Shown here: piece by piece, positions 53,150 to 61,672 of the stretch
Numbering within the stretch: position 1 is the first letter of the stretch
Layout: each line of letters begins with the position of its first letter
NCBI GenBank assembly: GCA_040755725.1
Contig: JBFMAI010000023.1
Coordinates: 310,001-374,000 of the forward strand
Reading direction: 5' to 3'
Source of the DNA: JBFMAI01 sp040755725
GTDB taxonomy: Bacteria; Planctomycetota; Phycisphaerae; UBA1845; Fen-1342
Length of the DNA stretch: 64,000 bases
Position numbers and translations under genes: made by a program
The notes under the pieces: model-generated
The model's database searches: none
What the model was told of the DNA's origin: nothing
Seen by the model: only the letters and a program-made list of their open reading frames with translations

Positions 53150-54556
53150 ATGAGTACCGCGCCTACGACCCCCGCTTCGGACAAGTTCAAAGGTTATCGC
53201 GGCCCCGGACGGGCCGTCCTGGAACGCTTCAACGTCGGCATTTGGAGCGACGTCGCCGTCGAGTCCACCCGCGGCACCTTCCGCGGGCTGATCCTGCCCC
53301 GCTCGGAGACCGCCGACGACCAGCACCTCGTCCTCAAGCTCGCCAGCGGCTACAACATCGGCCTCGCCGCCGACTCGATCACGAGCATGACCGAGCACGG
53401 CCGGCGGGAGGCCCACTACAGAATCCCCGAGAAGGAGTTCCCGTATGACCCGAAGAAGCCGAACGTGATGCTTTTTGGCACGGGCGGGACAATCGCCAGC
53501 CGCCTGGATTATCGGACTGGGGCCGTCATCCCCGCCTTCTCCCCTGGCGAGCTCTACGGCTCCGTCCCCGAGCTCGCCGACATCTGCAACCTGCGGACCG
53601 AGAAGCTCTTCGGCGTGTTCAGCGAGAACATGGGCCCCGAGCAGTACATCAAGCTCGCCCAGCGCATCGGCGAGGAAATCCACGCCGGCACCTCCGGCAT
53701 CGTCATCGGCCACGGCACCGACACGATGCACCACACGGCGGCGATCCTGACGTTCATGGTGCAGAACCCGCCCGTCCCGATCATCATGGTCGGCAGCCAG
53801 CGCTCCAGTGACCGGCCGTCGTCGGACGCCGCCATCAATCTGCAATGCGCGGTGAAGGCGGCGGCGGAGGGCGACATCGCCGAGGTGCTGGTGTGCATGT
53901 TCGGCCCGACGTCGGACGAATACAACCTGCTGCACCGCGGGACGCGCGTCCGCAAGATGCACTCGTCCTACCGTTCCACGTTCCGCACGCTCAGTGATGT
54001 GCCGGTCGCGATGATCTCGCCGCAAAAACTCACGCACCTGCGGCAGGACTACAAACGCCGCCGGTCGGACCGCGAGGTGGTCATCAACACGGCGTTCGAG
54101 GAGCGGGTGACGATCCTGTACTACTACCCGAACATGCTGCCGGACATCGTGGACGCGATCGTCGAGAAGGGGTATCGCGGGATCGTCATCGCCGGCACCG
54201 GGCTGGGGCACATCAATAAGCCGCTGTACCCGGCGATCCAGCGGGCGATCGCGGCGGGTGTCCACATCTTCATGACGGTGCAGACGCTGTGGGGCTACTG
54301 CGGCATGTACGTGTACGACACCGGCCGCGACCTGATGACGCTGGGCATCGTGCCCGCGTCGAACATGCTGCCGGAGGTCGCGTACATGAAGCTGTGCTGG
54401 GTGCTCGGCCAGACCGACGACCGCGCGCAGGTCCAGCGGCTGATGCTCACGCCGGTGAGCGACGAGATCACCGACCGCGAGCCGTACAACGGCTACCTGA
54501 TCTACCAGGGTGAAATCCCCGAAGTGCAGGAGTTCCTGCGTCAGATCCGGCGGTAG
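53150..54556 (+). CDS. gatD: Archaeal-type Glu-tRNA(Gln) amidotransferase subunit D
   Basis: This 468-residue protein has the GatD plan: an N-terminal beta-barrel domain (residues about 20-95; GRAVLERFNVGIWSDVAVES) and an asparaginase I-type domain. The catalytic threonines lie in LFGTGGTIASR (110-114) and IGHGTDTMHHT (near 190). In archaea GatD releases ammonia from glutamine or asparagine and works with GatE to turn Glu-tRNA(Gln) into Gln-tRNA(Gln). A stand-alone asparaginase would lack the N-terminal domain. GatE is not in the window. AGAGGAA precedes the ATG. Confidence 0.88.
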   Translation: MSTAPTTPASDKFKGYRGPGRAVLERFNVGIWSDVAVESTRGTFRGLILPRSETADDQHLVLKLASGYNIGLAADSITSMTEHGRREAHYRIPEKEFPYDPKKPNVMLFGTGGTIASRLDYRTGAVIPAFSPGELYGSVPELADICNLRTEKLFGVFSENMGPEQYIKLAQRIGEEIHAGTSGIVIGHGTDTMHHTAAILTFMVQNPPVPIIMVGSQRSSDRPSSDAAINLQCAVKAAAEGDIAEVLVCMFGPTSDEYNLLHRGTRVRKMHSSYRSTFRTLSDVPVAMISPQKLTHLRQDYKRRRSDREVVINTAFEERVTILYYYPNMLPDIVDAIVEKGYRGIVIAGTGLGHINKPLYPAIQRAIAAGVHIFMTVQTLWGYCGMYVYDTGRDLMTLGIVPASNMLPEVAYMKLCWVLGQTDDRAQVQRLMLTPVSDEITDREPYNGYLIYQGEIPEVQEFLRQIRR

Positions 54557-54557
54557 T

Positions 54558-54815
54558 TCAGCGGGTGCTCTCGCACGTGGTGGGGGTACCGGACGTGGCC
54601 AGCCAGTCCAGGATGGCTTGGACGGACGTGAGCTTCACCATGTCCGACACGTCCAGGCGGACCTTGAAGTGGTCTTCGAGCATTAGCATCAGGTTCAGGT
54701 GGCCGACGGAGTCCCACGCCGGGATGTCGGCCTGCACCGTGTGCGGCGTCACGGTCTCGCGCGGCACATCGAACGCCAGCGCGATCAGCTCGCGCAGCGC
54801 GTCAAGCATGTCCAT
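54558..54815 (-). CDS. Acyl carrier protein, dedicated to FkbH-like partner
   Basis: This 85-residue acidic protein has the phosphopantetheine serine in AWDSVGHLNLML (near 35; usual motif DSL). It lies at the end of a VOC-FkbH-ACP operon and starts inside the FkbH gene (14-base overlap). Such stand-alone carriers usually hold the glyceryl or other acyl unit made by FkbH. An ATG two codons later (54809) is also possible. Confidence 0.88.
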   Translation of the reverse strand: MDMLDALRELIALAFDVPRETVTPHTVQADIPAWDSVGHLNLMLMLEDHFKVRLDVSDMVKLTSVQAILDWLATSGTPTTCESTR

Positions 54816-56715
54816 GGGGATTCTCCTCCGCCCACTGGATGGTGATCGGTGCGGTCGCGGCCGGCAGGTCTGCGGCGAGGTCCAACGCGAAGCGGTTTCC
54901 GTCGGGCGGCGTGATGCAGCCCCCGTCGGCCGGTGCGGCGGGGCCCCCGTCGGCCGGCACGAAACCCTGTTGCGGCCAGAAGTCCTTCACCAGCCCGTTC
55001 TTCTTCGTCGGGATGTAGCTCGCCTCGACGCGCTGCACGCCCTGTTGCTGCAACAAGCCCAGCAACGCGAGCAGGAACGCGGTTTCGGCCTGCCGCCCGA
55101 TGACCCGACACGACAGCAGGAACGAGTCGAACTCGGCCGTCGGGCCGCGGACGCCGCGAACCAACGCCACGCCGACGAGCCCGCTGTCGCCGAACACGTC
55201 GGCCAGGCGGAAGTGGGCGACGAGGCGGTCGGGGTCGGTCATCCACTGGCGGATATCGGCCTCGCTGTAGCGTCGAGTGGTGAGATTGAACTGGTTGGTC
55301 CGCTGCGTGAGCTGGGCGATGCGGGCGACCTGCCGCGTATCGTTGACGCCGATCGTCATCCGCATGTTCAGCGAGCGGAGGTACTGATCGACGTCGCCCG
55401 CCGACGCCCGCAGTTCGCGTCGTCGTCGCTCCTGGACGTACAGCTCCGTCCGCTGCCGGTCCTCCTCGGTGAGCCCGAGGACCTCCAGCGTGGGCAGGTG
55501 GTCGAGGCAGCGCGGCATGTCCGGCAGGCTCGCTGGCCGCTGCACGACGGTGACCTGCGGCAGCTCCTGCCGCACCGCCAGGCACTCGTGCGGGCTGTCG
55601 TCCACGAACACGAAGGTGTCGAGGCCGAGATTCAGCTCGGCGGCGAGCTCGCGCAGGTTGGCGGGCTTGGGCGACCAGTTCACGCGCAGGGCGGCGAAGT
55701 GCGGCTCGCGCAGGAGCTGGTGCGGGTGCTGCCGCAGCACCTCCAGCACGTCCGCTTCGTTGTTCTTGCTGCACAACGCCAGCAGCAGCCCGCGCTGCTG
55801 ATAGTCCAGCAACCGCCGCTGAAACGCGATGAACGCGGACCCCGGATAGTCCGGCCCGAGGGCGATGCCGTCCGGGCCGTCCTCGCCGACGATCCCGCCC
55901 CACAACGTGTTGTCGGCGTCGAGGACGATGCACTTGGCGCGGGGCGTCTTGAGCAGCACGGCGTACGTCATCAGCCGCTCGACGACGGCCCGTGCCCCGG
56001 CGACGCTGAAGGGGCAGCGGCTCGTGTACCAGAGTCGTGTGTCGAAGAACTGCCGGCGTCCGACGTCGGCCAGCAGTTCGTCCAGGTCGTCGAAGTACGC
56101 CGCCGGCACGGAGTCCCGCAGCCACGCGGCCAGTCGGCGTCTGAACGCGGTCCGGAACTCGGCGTCCGACTCCGCCGCCATCGCGTCGTGCAGCCCGAGG
56201 GCGGGGCCCTGCATCGGCGGTAGCAGCGTCAGGACGATCGGCGTGGCGGCAACCTGCCGGAGACTGGTGAGCAGCGCGCGCAGCGGCTCGAGCATCGCCT
56301 CGACCAACTCAGCGCGTTGGCCTGTTGGCACGGCCGGCAGCGGCCCGCGCAGCCGCGGGTCGAGGTCTTCCCACTGGAGGAAGATGAACACGACGTCGGG
56401 TTGATGGCGAAGCAGGGCGGAATCGGGTTGGACCTCCGGCAGCAACGAGCCGTAGGGGGCTTCGTACAAATCCAGCGTGAAGCCGTGGAGCAGCGCGGCC
56501 AGTTCCCAATGCGGCCGCAGCAGTTCGGTCGTGTAGGTACGCAGAATACCGACTCGTAGCGGCTGCGTGGCCTCGTTCAGGCCGCGGAGCTTTCGCGTCA
56601 GGCGGTTCACGTCCACGAGGCTCAGCTCGTGCCCCGTGGTCCGCAGCGCACGGTCCAGCTCGGCGCGCGTCGGCGCGTCGAGCACGGCGGTCAGCGGATC
56701 AGCGGCTGCGCTCAT
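54802..56715 (-). CDS. FkbH-like HAD-IIIC protein with GNAT domain
   Basis: This 637-residue protein resembles FkbH. An N-terminal SGNH-like region (about 50-240), a HAD-IIIC phosphatase core with VLDADNTLWGGIVGEDG (near 262; D-x-D nucleophiles) and a C-terminal GNAT-type acyltransferase part (about 470-630) can be seen. FkbH proteins take 1,3-bisphosphoglycerate, dephosphorylate it and load a glyceryl group on an ACP, as in methoxymalonyl-ACP or tetronate pathways. The overlapping ACP gene downstream is a fitting acceptor. The usual dehydrogenase and methyltransferase genes are not nearby, so the product's next step is unknown. Confidence 0.9.
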   Translation of the reverse strand: MSAAADPLTAVLDAPTRAELDRALRTTGHELSLVDVNRLTRKLRGLNEATQPLRVGILRTYTTELLRPHWELAALLHGFTLDLYEAPYGSLLPEVQPDSALLRHQPDVVFIFLQWEDLDPRLRGPLPAVPTGQRAELVEAMLEPLRALLTSLRQVAATPIVLTLLPPMQGPALGLHDAMAAESDAEFRTAFRRRLAAWLRDSVPAAYFDDLDELLADVGRRQFFDTRLWYTSRCPFSVAGARAVVERLMTYAVLLKTPRAKCIVLDADNTLWGGIVGEDGPDGIALGPDYPGSAFIAFQRRLLDYQQRGLLLALCSKNNEADVLEVLRQHPHQLLREPHFAALRVNWSPKPANLRELAAELNLGLDTFVFVDDSPHECLAVRQELPQVTVVQRPASLPDMPRCLDHLPTLEVLGLTEEDRQRTELYVQERRRRELRASAGDVDQYLRSLNMRMTIGVNDTRQVARIAQLTQRTNQFNLTTRRYSEADIRQWMTDPDRLVAHFRLADVFGDSGLVGVALVRGVRGPTAEFDSFLLSCRVIGRQAETAFLLALLGLLQQQGVQRVEASYIPTKKNGLVKDFWPQQGFVPADGGPAAPADGGCITPPDGNRFALDLAADLPAATAPITIQWAEENPHGHA

Positions 56716-57106
56716 CGGCCAGTAACTCGATCAACTCGCGTTGGCGGCTGTAGACGAACCGGATAGGTCGCCCGGCGAACAGCACGGCGGGCATCCACTC
56801 CGTGATGGGCAGCAGCCGCCGCTCCTGCACGAACGTGTCGCCCGCGGCCCGCGTTGGCAGCATCAAACACACGTGGTGCCAGCCGGGGCCGCGCTGGAGG
56901 GCGTTCCACGTGGGCGAATCGGCGTCCAGCGGCTGGATCAGCTCCACGAGCGGCGCGTCACCCGGCAGCGCCGCCAGACACAACCGCGCCCGCTGGAGCG
57001 GGTCCGTCACGATCGGGCCCACGGTCTGCCAGAGCGATCCGGCCAGGTGGGCGTCGATGTCCCGCACCACCTGTCCAAAATGGTGGATCCGTGCTCCGCC
57101 GGCCAT
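56699..57106 (-). CDS. VOC-family (glyoxalase-fold) protein
   Basis: This 135-residue protein has the vicinal-oxygen-chelate fold found in methylmalonyl-CoA epimerase: IHHFGQVVRDIDAHLAGSL at the start, GPGWHHVCLML near 78, and ELIELLADE at the end. The metal-binding His and Glu positions appear to be kept. Its stop overlaps the FkbH start by 17 bases, so it is likely the first gene of the VOC-FkbH-ACP operon. It may isomerise or condition an acyl-CoA or sugar precursor for that pathway. Confidence 0.8.
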   Translation of the reverse strand: MAGGARIHHFGQVVRDIDAHLAGSLWQTVGPIVTDPLQRARLCLAALPGDAPLVELIQPLDADSPTWNALQRGPGWHHVCLMLPTRAAGDTFVQERRLLPITEWMPAVLFAGRPIRFVYSRQRELIELLADERSR

Positions 57107-57200
57107 CGTGCCTGCCTTTCGACCGCTGGGCGCGGTATCTCCACTCACGCCGCGCGGCCTGCCGTGTCTTATGATCGGGAAGCGGGCGTGCATCGCAGAA

Positions 57201-57274
57201 CCCCCTTCCTCCCAGGGAGCGATCGGGGGGGTGTTTGCCCCCCCTCCCTTTCAGGGAGGGGTTGGGGGAGGGTT
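57201..57274. repeat. Two G-rich repeat units in tandem
   Basis: CCCCCTTCCTCCCAGGGAGC at 57201-57220 with a following GGGGGGG, then CCCCTCCCTTTCAGGGAGGG plus GTTGGGGGAGGG at 57241-57272. This is the same family as 17751 and 42457. Confidence 0.8.
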
Positions 57275-57380
57275 GAGATTGCGCGGTTGCTGGCTGCGTA
57301 ACCCGCTCGTTCTGTAGCGGACAGCAGTGGAGTTGGGATGCCTCTGATGCTCCCTTGGGCACAGGCCGGCGCGAACGAAG

Positions 57381-57488
57381 CGATCCGAGCCGCGGCCGTA
57401 AGGGAGCGGCAGAATCGAGAGGGAGAGCGCGTGCAAAGCCGCGGGGGGAGAGCGCGGTACCCGCTCCCTTACGGTCGCGGCTCGGATC
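57381..57488. repeat. Inverted pair of the CGATCCGAGCCG...AGGGAGCGG repeat
   Basis: The direct copy lies at 57381-57409 and a reverse-complement copy at 57461-57488, separated by 51 bases. The two could pair into a long hairpin. A third copy is at 50914-50942. Confidence 0.75.
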
Positions 57489-57588
57489 ATGGTCGCAGAC
57501 CATCCGCCAACGTATGACGAGAGCAGCCCAACCGCAGGATGGACAAAGGTGGGGCGACGGGTCATGCTCACACACCGAGGAGCGCCAC

Positions 57589-59097
57589 ATGACCAGCGCA
57601 GCATTTGCGCGACGGATCGCGGCGGTCGGTGTTCTGGGTCTGGGGTTGGCGGCGGGGCCGGGCTGTGCGCCGCGACCCGGACTCCCGGCCCCGGTGAGCG
57701 TCCGACCGCTCAACGGTGAGACAAAGCTGACGTTCGACGTGGACGGCGACGGCCACGCCGACTACTGGCAGTTCCGCGGGCCCGACGGACGCGTCCGGGC
57801 CCTGGCGTACGCCGACGACCCCACCGGCCCCGGCCCGCGCATCGAGCTGGATGAGATTCCGGCGAGTGCGTGCCCGCACTTCATCATCGCGCTGGACGGC
57901 GTGCCGTTCGAGGTCGTGGCGGACATGTACCGCGACGGGCATTTCCGGCTGTTCCATCCGCCGGCGAAGCTGATCTGTGGCTACCCGTCCATGACCGACC
58001 TGGCGCTGGCGGAGATGTTCCACGTCGGCCCGTGCGTGGGATTCGAGGCGCTGTACTTCGATCGGCAGGCGAACCGGCTCAGCGACGGCAGCGCGGTGTA
58101 TCTCAGCGGTCGCAACTCGCCGTGGCTGCCACAGATGGACTACCGCTGCTCGCTCTGGTGGGATGTGAAGGTGTACCTCGATCCGCAGGCGGTCTTCGAC
58201 CACGAGCTCCGCGGCATCGCGGACACCTTGTCCGGCGTCGAAAGCGGCCGGGCGTGTGCCTACTCGGTCGGGACGGCGGGGTTGGGGACGCGCGGCGGCC
58301 GACCCGCGATTGAGAAGTACCTGGAGGCGATCGACCGGCTGTGCGAGCAGATCGTCTACGAGCGCCGCGGGCAGGTGAAGATCACGCTTACGGCCGATCA
58401 CGGGCACAACCTCGTGCCCTGCCGGCGCGTGTCCTTTGACGACACGCTGAAGGCCGCCGGCTATCGGCCCGCGAGTTCGCTGCGCGACCCGCAAGACGTG
58501 GTGACCATCTCCTACGGCCTGGTGACGTACGCGGGGCTCCACACCCGCGATCCCGCCGGCGTGGCGGCGTGCCTGGTCAAGCACCCGGACGTCGAGTTTG
58601 TCTGCCATCCCGCAGACGACACGATCATCGTGATGGACCAGGTGGGCCGCGCCCGCGTCCGGCGGACGGCGACGGGGTTCGCCTACGACGTGCAGACAGG
58701 TGACCCGCTCAAGCTGGCGGCGATCATCGCGGAGCTGCACGGCGCTGGGAAGGTGGCCGAGGACGGCAGCATCGACGATGCGGCGCTCTTTGTCGCCACC
58801 GTCGAGCACGAGTACCCCGACCCGTTGCGCCGGCTATGGGAGGCGTTTCATCGTCAGGCGCTGAACCCGCCGGACGTGATTGCGAACCTGCGCGACGGGG
58901 CCTGTCACGGATCCAGGTTCTTCTACGCCATGGTCGGGACGGTGGCGAGCACGCACGGCTCGTTGAACCGGATGAACTCGACGGCGTTCGCGCTGACGAT
59001 GCTGGGCGAACTGCCGCCGGCCCTGCGGACGAAAGACCTGCTGCCGGCGCTGGAGGCGGCGGAGCAGCGACCCCCTGGCAGTCCGCCGCAGAAGTAG
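57589..59097 (+). CDS. Lipoprotein of the alkaline-phosphatase-like superfamily, tentative
   Basis: This 502-residue protein starts at 57589 behind GAGGAG. Its signal peptide ends in LAAGPGC (Cys near 26), a fair lipobox. An FG-GAP-like DVDGDGHADYWQF stretch (near 50) precedes the main domain. ACPHFIIALDGVPFEVV and VKITLTADHGHNLVPCRR (D-H-x-H near 270) resemble metal-binding motifs of phosphodiesterase/alkaline phosphatase-like enzymes. I cannot tell the substrate. The stop codon TAG is the first part of an interspersed repeat (59095-59172), so the original end may have been different. Confidence 0.65.
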   Translation: MTSAAFARRIAAVGVLGLGLAAGPGCAPRPGLPAPVSVRPLNGETKLTFDVDGDGHADYWQFRGPDGRVRALAYADDPTGPGPRIELDEIPASACPHFIIALDGVPFEVVADMYRDGHFRLFHPPAKLICGYPSMTDLALAEMFHVGPCVGFEALYFDRQANRLSDGSAVYLSGRNSPWLPQMDYRCSLWWDVKVYLDPQAVFDHELRGIADTLSGVESGRACAYSVGTAGLGTRGGRPAIEKYLEAIDRLCEQIVYERRGQVKITLTADHGHNLVPCRRVSFDDTLKAAGYRPASSLRDPQDVVTISYGLVTYAGLHTRDPAGVAACLVKHPDVEFVCHPADDTIIVMDQVGRARVRRTATGFAYDVQTGDPLKLAAIIAELHGAGKVAEDGSIDDAALFVATVEHEYPDPLRRLWEAFHRQALNPPDVIANLRDGACHGSRFFYAMVGTVASTHGSLNRMNSTAFALTMLGELPPALRTKDLLPALEAAEQRPPGSPPQK

Positions 59098-59172
59098 CGT
59101 CGGCCCCCCGTAGGCGACATAGAGCACGGAAGACGCCTCGGAATCCGACGTCCGCCACGGGGGGCGGACGCT
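59095..59172. repeat. TAGCGTCSGCCCCCCGT inverted repeat covering the lipoprotein stop codon
   Basis: The left arm begins TAGCGTCGGCCCCCCGTAGG. The right arm (ending 59172) reads CCACGGGGGGCGGACGCTA, its near reverse complement. About 20 of 24 positions agree. The first three bases are the stop codon of the gene at 57589. Confidence 0.65.
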
Positions 59173-59260
59173 ACGGCGCGTTTTGCAGCGGCCGGCCAAC
59201 TCCCCGCCCTCTCAGGTCGCCAGACCGAACGGCCGTGCGCGATTCGGCAGCGCCCTTGGT

Positions 59261-59321
59261 GAGGGCGAGGTTCCCGGCGAGCCGCGGCTCGGCAGTCCCG
59301 GCGCGCCGGGATCGCCCTCCC
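59261..59321. repeat. Copy of the GGGCGAGG...CCTCGCCC palindromic repeat
   Basis: GAGGGCGAGGTTCCCGGCGA then GCCGCGGCTCGGCAGTCCCG, ending ATCGCCCTCCC, is a diverged copy of the 63803 element. Confidence 0.65.
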
Positions 59322-59403
59322 ATGCCGCCGGCTCGCCAGTGCCCATCCGGGTGCTCGCGGCGCAGCGCCCCGCAGTGCAAACCGCGCAGGGGGCGCCGAC
59401 CAA

Positions 59404-61284
59404 TCAGGCCGGCCGCGCCAGCAGGCGGGCCAGGCTCAGCTCAAAGACCACGACCGGGTGGCGCAAACCGTAGTTCTCGATCACCGCGGGGTGGACCTCG
59501 CCCATCGTGCCCAGCCCGTCGCCCGCGGCGCCGACGAGGCGCGCCGCGCGGCCGGCGATGAAGCTCGGGTGCTCCACGGCCGCCACCGTGATCGTCGCGG
59601 CGAGCTCGTGAACAAACGCGTCCACGACGGCGCGGATGTCGGCATAACCAACGTGCGTCCCGATCAGCGCCGCCGCCGCGTACCGCTCCTCGCGGGCGCC
59701 GGTCTCGGCGGCGGGATCGACGAAGCAGCAGTCGCCGACCTCGAAGATCTGCTGCGGCAGCTCGTATTGCTTGTTGATCGCCAGCGTGTCGAGCAGACCG
59801 GGTAGCAGCGAGACCCGGCAGATCGTCTGCTCCGTGCTGATGGGGTTGGCGATCTGGACCGCGCGGCGGCGCAACTCGTCCGCGGCCGGCGTCCCCGCCG
59901 GCAGCCGCCACTTGTCGAACGCCGCCTCGTTCGACAACACCAGCGTCATCACCTGGTGGAAGCCGAGGCCGGTGAGAATGCGCCGCGCGACGGCGGACTG
60001 CTCCTCGATCGTCCGCGGCGCGCCGATCGTGAACGTGGGCACGAGCGCCGGCGTCAGGTTCTCGTAACCGTACGCGACGGCCACGTCCTCGATCAGGTCC
60101 ACCGGATGCATCACGTCGTGCCGATACGCGGGGACGAGCACCTTCAAGTGGTCGGCGTGGCCGGCCTCCTCGACGCCGTGCCCCATCGCTTCCAGCAGCT
60201 CGGCAAGCTGGCCCGCGTTGAGGTCGACGCCGATGGTCTCGGCGGCGTCGCGCACGCTCAGGGTCATCTCGGCGGGGGTCAGGTCGGGGGTGAGGCGAAC
60301 GGACCCTGGGCCCCCCGGCTCAATGACGACCCCCTCCGCCTCGATGCCCGGCAGAATTTCCAGCAGGCTCGTCACGATGATGTTCAACGCCCGATCGACG
60401 GCCCGCTGCGACAAACCCGTCACGTCGATGAAGAAGTTCCGCGTCTGGAGCGTCACGCGCGTCGCTTCGCTGTTGATGATCGGCGGCATCGACAGCACCG
60501 TGCCGACGCCGTCCCGCAACAGGGGGTACTTGCTCAGCGGTGTCAGCAGGTGCGCGTACGCCTGGCCGGTCTTGTGCCGCTGGAGGATTTCGCGCGGCGT
60601 CATGCGCGCGCCGGGATCGCCGGGGGCGAACCCTAGCGGCACGAATCGCGGCCCGTCGGGGTCGACGGCGTCGTAGTGGAATACGTCGCCCTGGAGCGTG
60701 TCGAGGTCGTAGACGCCGATGGACGCAAGCTTGCGATCACGTCCGAGGGCCCAGTGCAGGTCCTCCTGGAGGTTCATCACGACCTTGATCGTGTTGTTGT
60801 CCAGTTTGACGTTGTGAACGACGGCGCAGGCGATGTACGGACGGAAGCTGCTCGGCTCCGCCAGCGCCGGGTCCACCTGCACGCGCCGCCGCGGTGCCGA
60901 CAGCGTGTACTCCGGCAGCCCGGTCTGGAGCCCGAGGTGGCCGCGGAGATAGCGGGCCATGCCCCCCGGGTCGAACAGGTCGGGCCGCACGGCGAGCATG
61001 TTCAGCCGCAGGACCCGCCCGGTGCCGAGCCCGCCCAGCTTGTCGGGCGCCGCCCGGAAGTCGGCGCCACAGTGCGAGCAGGCCGGCGGCGACCCCTGGG
61101 CCGCGGTGCGGTCGTAGATCTTGCCGCAGACGCGGCACACGTGCTGCTCGACATCGGCAACCTCTTCCACCTCACAGCCCAGCTTAGGCAACATCTCCAC
61201 CAGGTCGCTGACGGTCAGCGCGCACTCGTCGCGGCCGCGCACGCGCGCTAGCAGCATCTCGGCCGGCATGTCGATGATGGGCAT
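59404..61284 (-). CDS. pheT: Archaeal/eukaryotic-type phenylalanyl-tRNA synthetase beta chain with zinc ribbon
   Basis: This 626-residue protein charges tRNA-Phe together with PheS. It lacks the N-terminal tRNA-binding domain and the C-terminal anticodon (FDX-ACB) domain of typical bacterial PheT and is about 170 residues shorter, as in archaea, eukaryotes and spirochaetes. The B3/B4 region (near 290) and the B5 region (HPVDLIEDVAVAYGYENL near 393) are visible, ending with a catalytic-like domain. An insert near residues 50-72 has a four-Cys zinc ribbon (CRVCGKIYDR, CSHCG), which I do not know from the family. The start at 61284 follows AAGGTG. pheS is not next to it. Confidence 0.85.
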   Translation of the reverse strand: MPIIDMPAEMLLARVRGRDECALTVSDLVEMLPKLGCEVEEVADVEQHVCRVCGKIYDRTAAQGSPPACSHCGADFRAAPDKLGGLGTGRVLRLNMLAVRPDLFDPGGMARYLRGHLGLQTGLPEYTLSAPRRRVQVDPALAEPSSFRPYIACAVVHNVKLDNNTIKVVMNLQEDLHWALGRDRKLASIGVYDLDTLQGDVFHYDAVDPDGPRFVPLGFAPGDPGARMTPREILQRHKTGQAYAHLLTPLSKYPLLRDGVGTVLSMPPIINSEATRVTLQTRNFFIDVTGLSQRAVDRALNIIVTSLLEILPGIEAEGVVIEPGGPGSVRLTPDLTPAEMTLSVRDAAETIGVDLNAGQLAELLEAMGHGVEEAGHADHLKVLVPAYRHDVMHPVDLIEDVAVAYGYENLTPALVPTFTIGAPRTIEEQSAVARRILTGLGFHQVMTLVLSNEAAFDKWRLPAGTPAADELRRRAVQIANPISTEQTICRVSLLPGLLDTLAINKQYELPQQIFEVGDCCFVDPAAETGAREERYAAAALIGTHVGYADIRAVVDAFVHELAATITVAAVEHPSFIAGRAARLVGAAGDGLGTMGEVHPAVIENYGLRHPVVVFELSLARLLARPA

Positions 61285-61416
61285 CGGGCGCACCTTCTGA
61301 TCGTGGCGGAGACGGACTCGTGCAAATACGGCACCGCGCCGCCGCTCGTATCGAAAGGGCGGAGTATAAGCCGCGGTGACGATGGCGCGGAAGCGGGCCG
61401 CGGGCCCCGGCCGGCA

Positions 61417-61426
61417 GGGGGGGGGG
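61417..61426. other. G10 tract upstream of pheT
   Basis: Ten G lie 133 bases upstream of the pheT start. It is one of four such tracts in the window. Confidence 0.5.
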
Positions 61427-61514
61427 TGACAACGGATTGTGGCCGGCGATGGCAGCCAAGCCTGCGGGGGGACACGAGCAAGTGTGTTCACGTGCGGACC
61501 GGCCCCCGGGTAGC

Positions 61515-61650
61515 CCCGTGGCGGCGTTTGGGCGTCGCCCCGTAGTGCCCTTTGGGTGAAGCCCCGGAGGGGCGTTTCAGTGTAGCCCTGGGCGCGAGCC
61601 CGGGGTGAGGGCGTGTCCCCGGGCGCGCGCCGGGGGCGCTACGCGGACCT
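61515..61650. repeat. Cluster of GC-rich hairpin repeats
   Basis: GCCCCGGAGGGGC and CCCTGGGCGCGAGCCCGGGG, then CCCCGGGCGCGCGCCGGGGG, are successive hairpins linked by GTGTAGCC/GTGTCC words. No coding frame is supported here. Confidence 0.6.
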
Positions 61651-61672
61651 TAAGAACCCCGGCCGACGGCTC

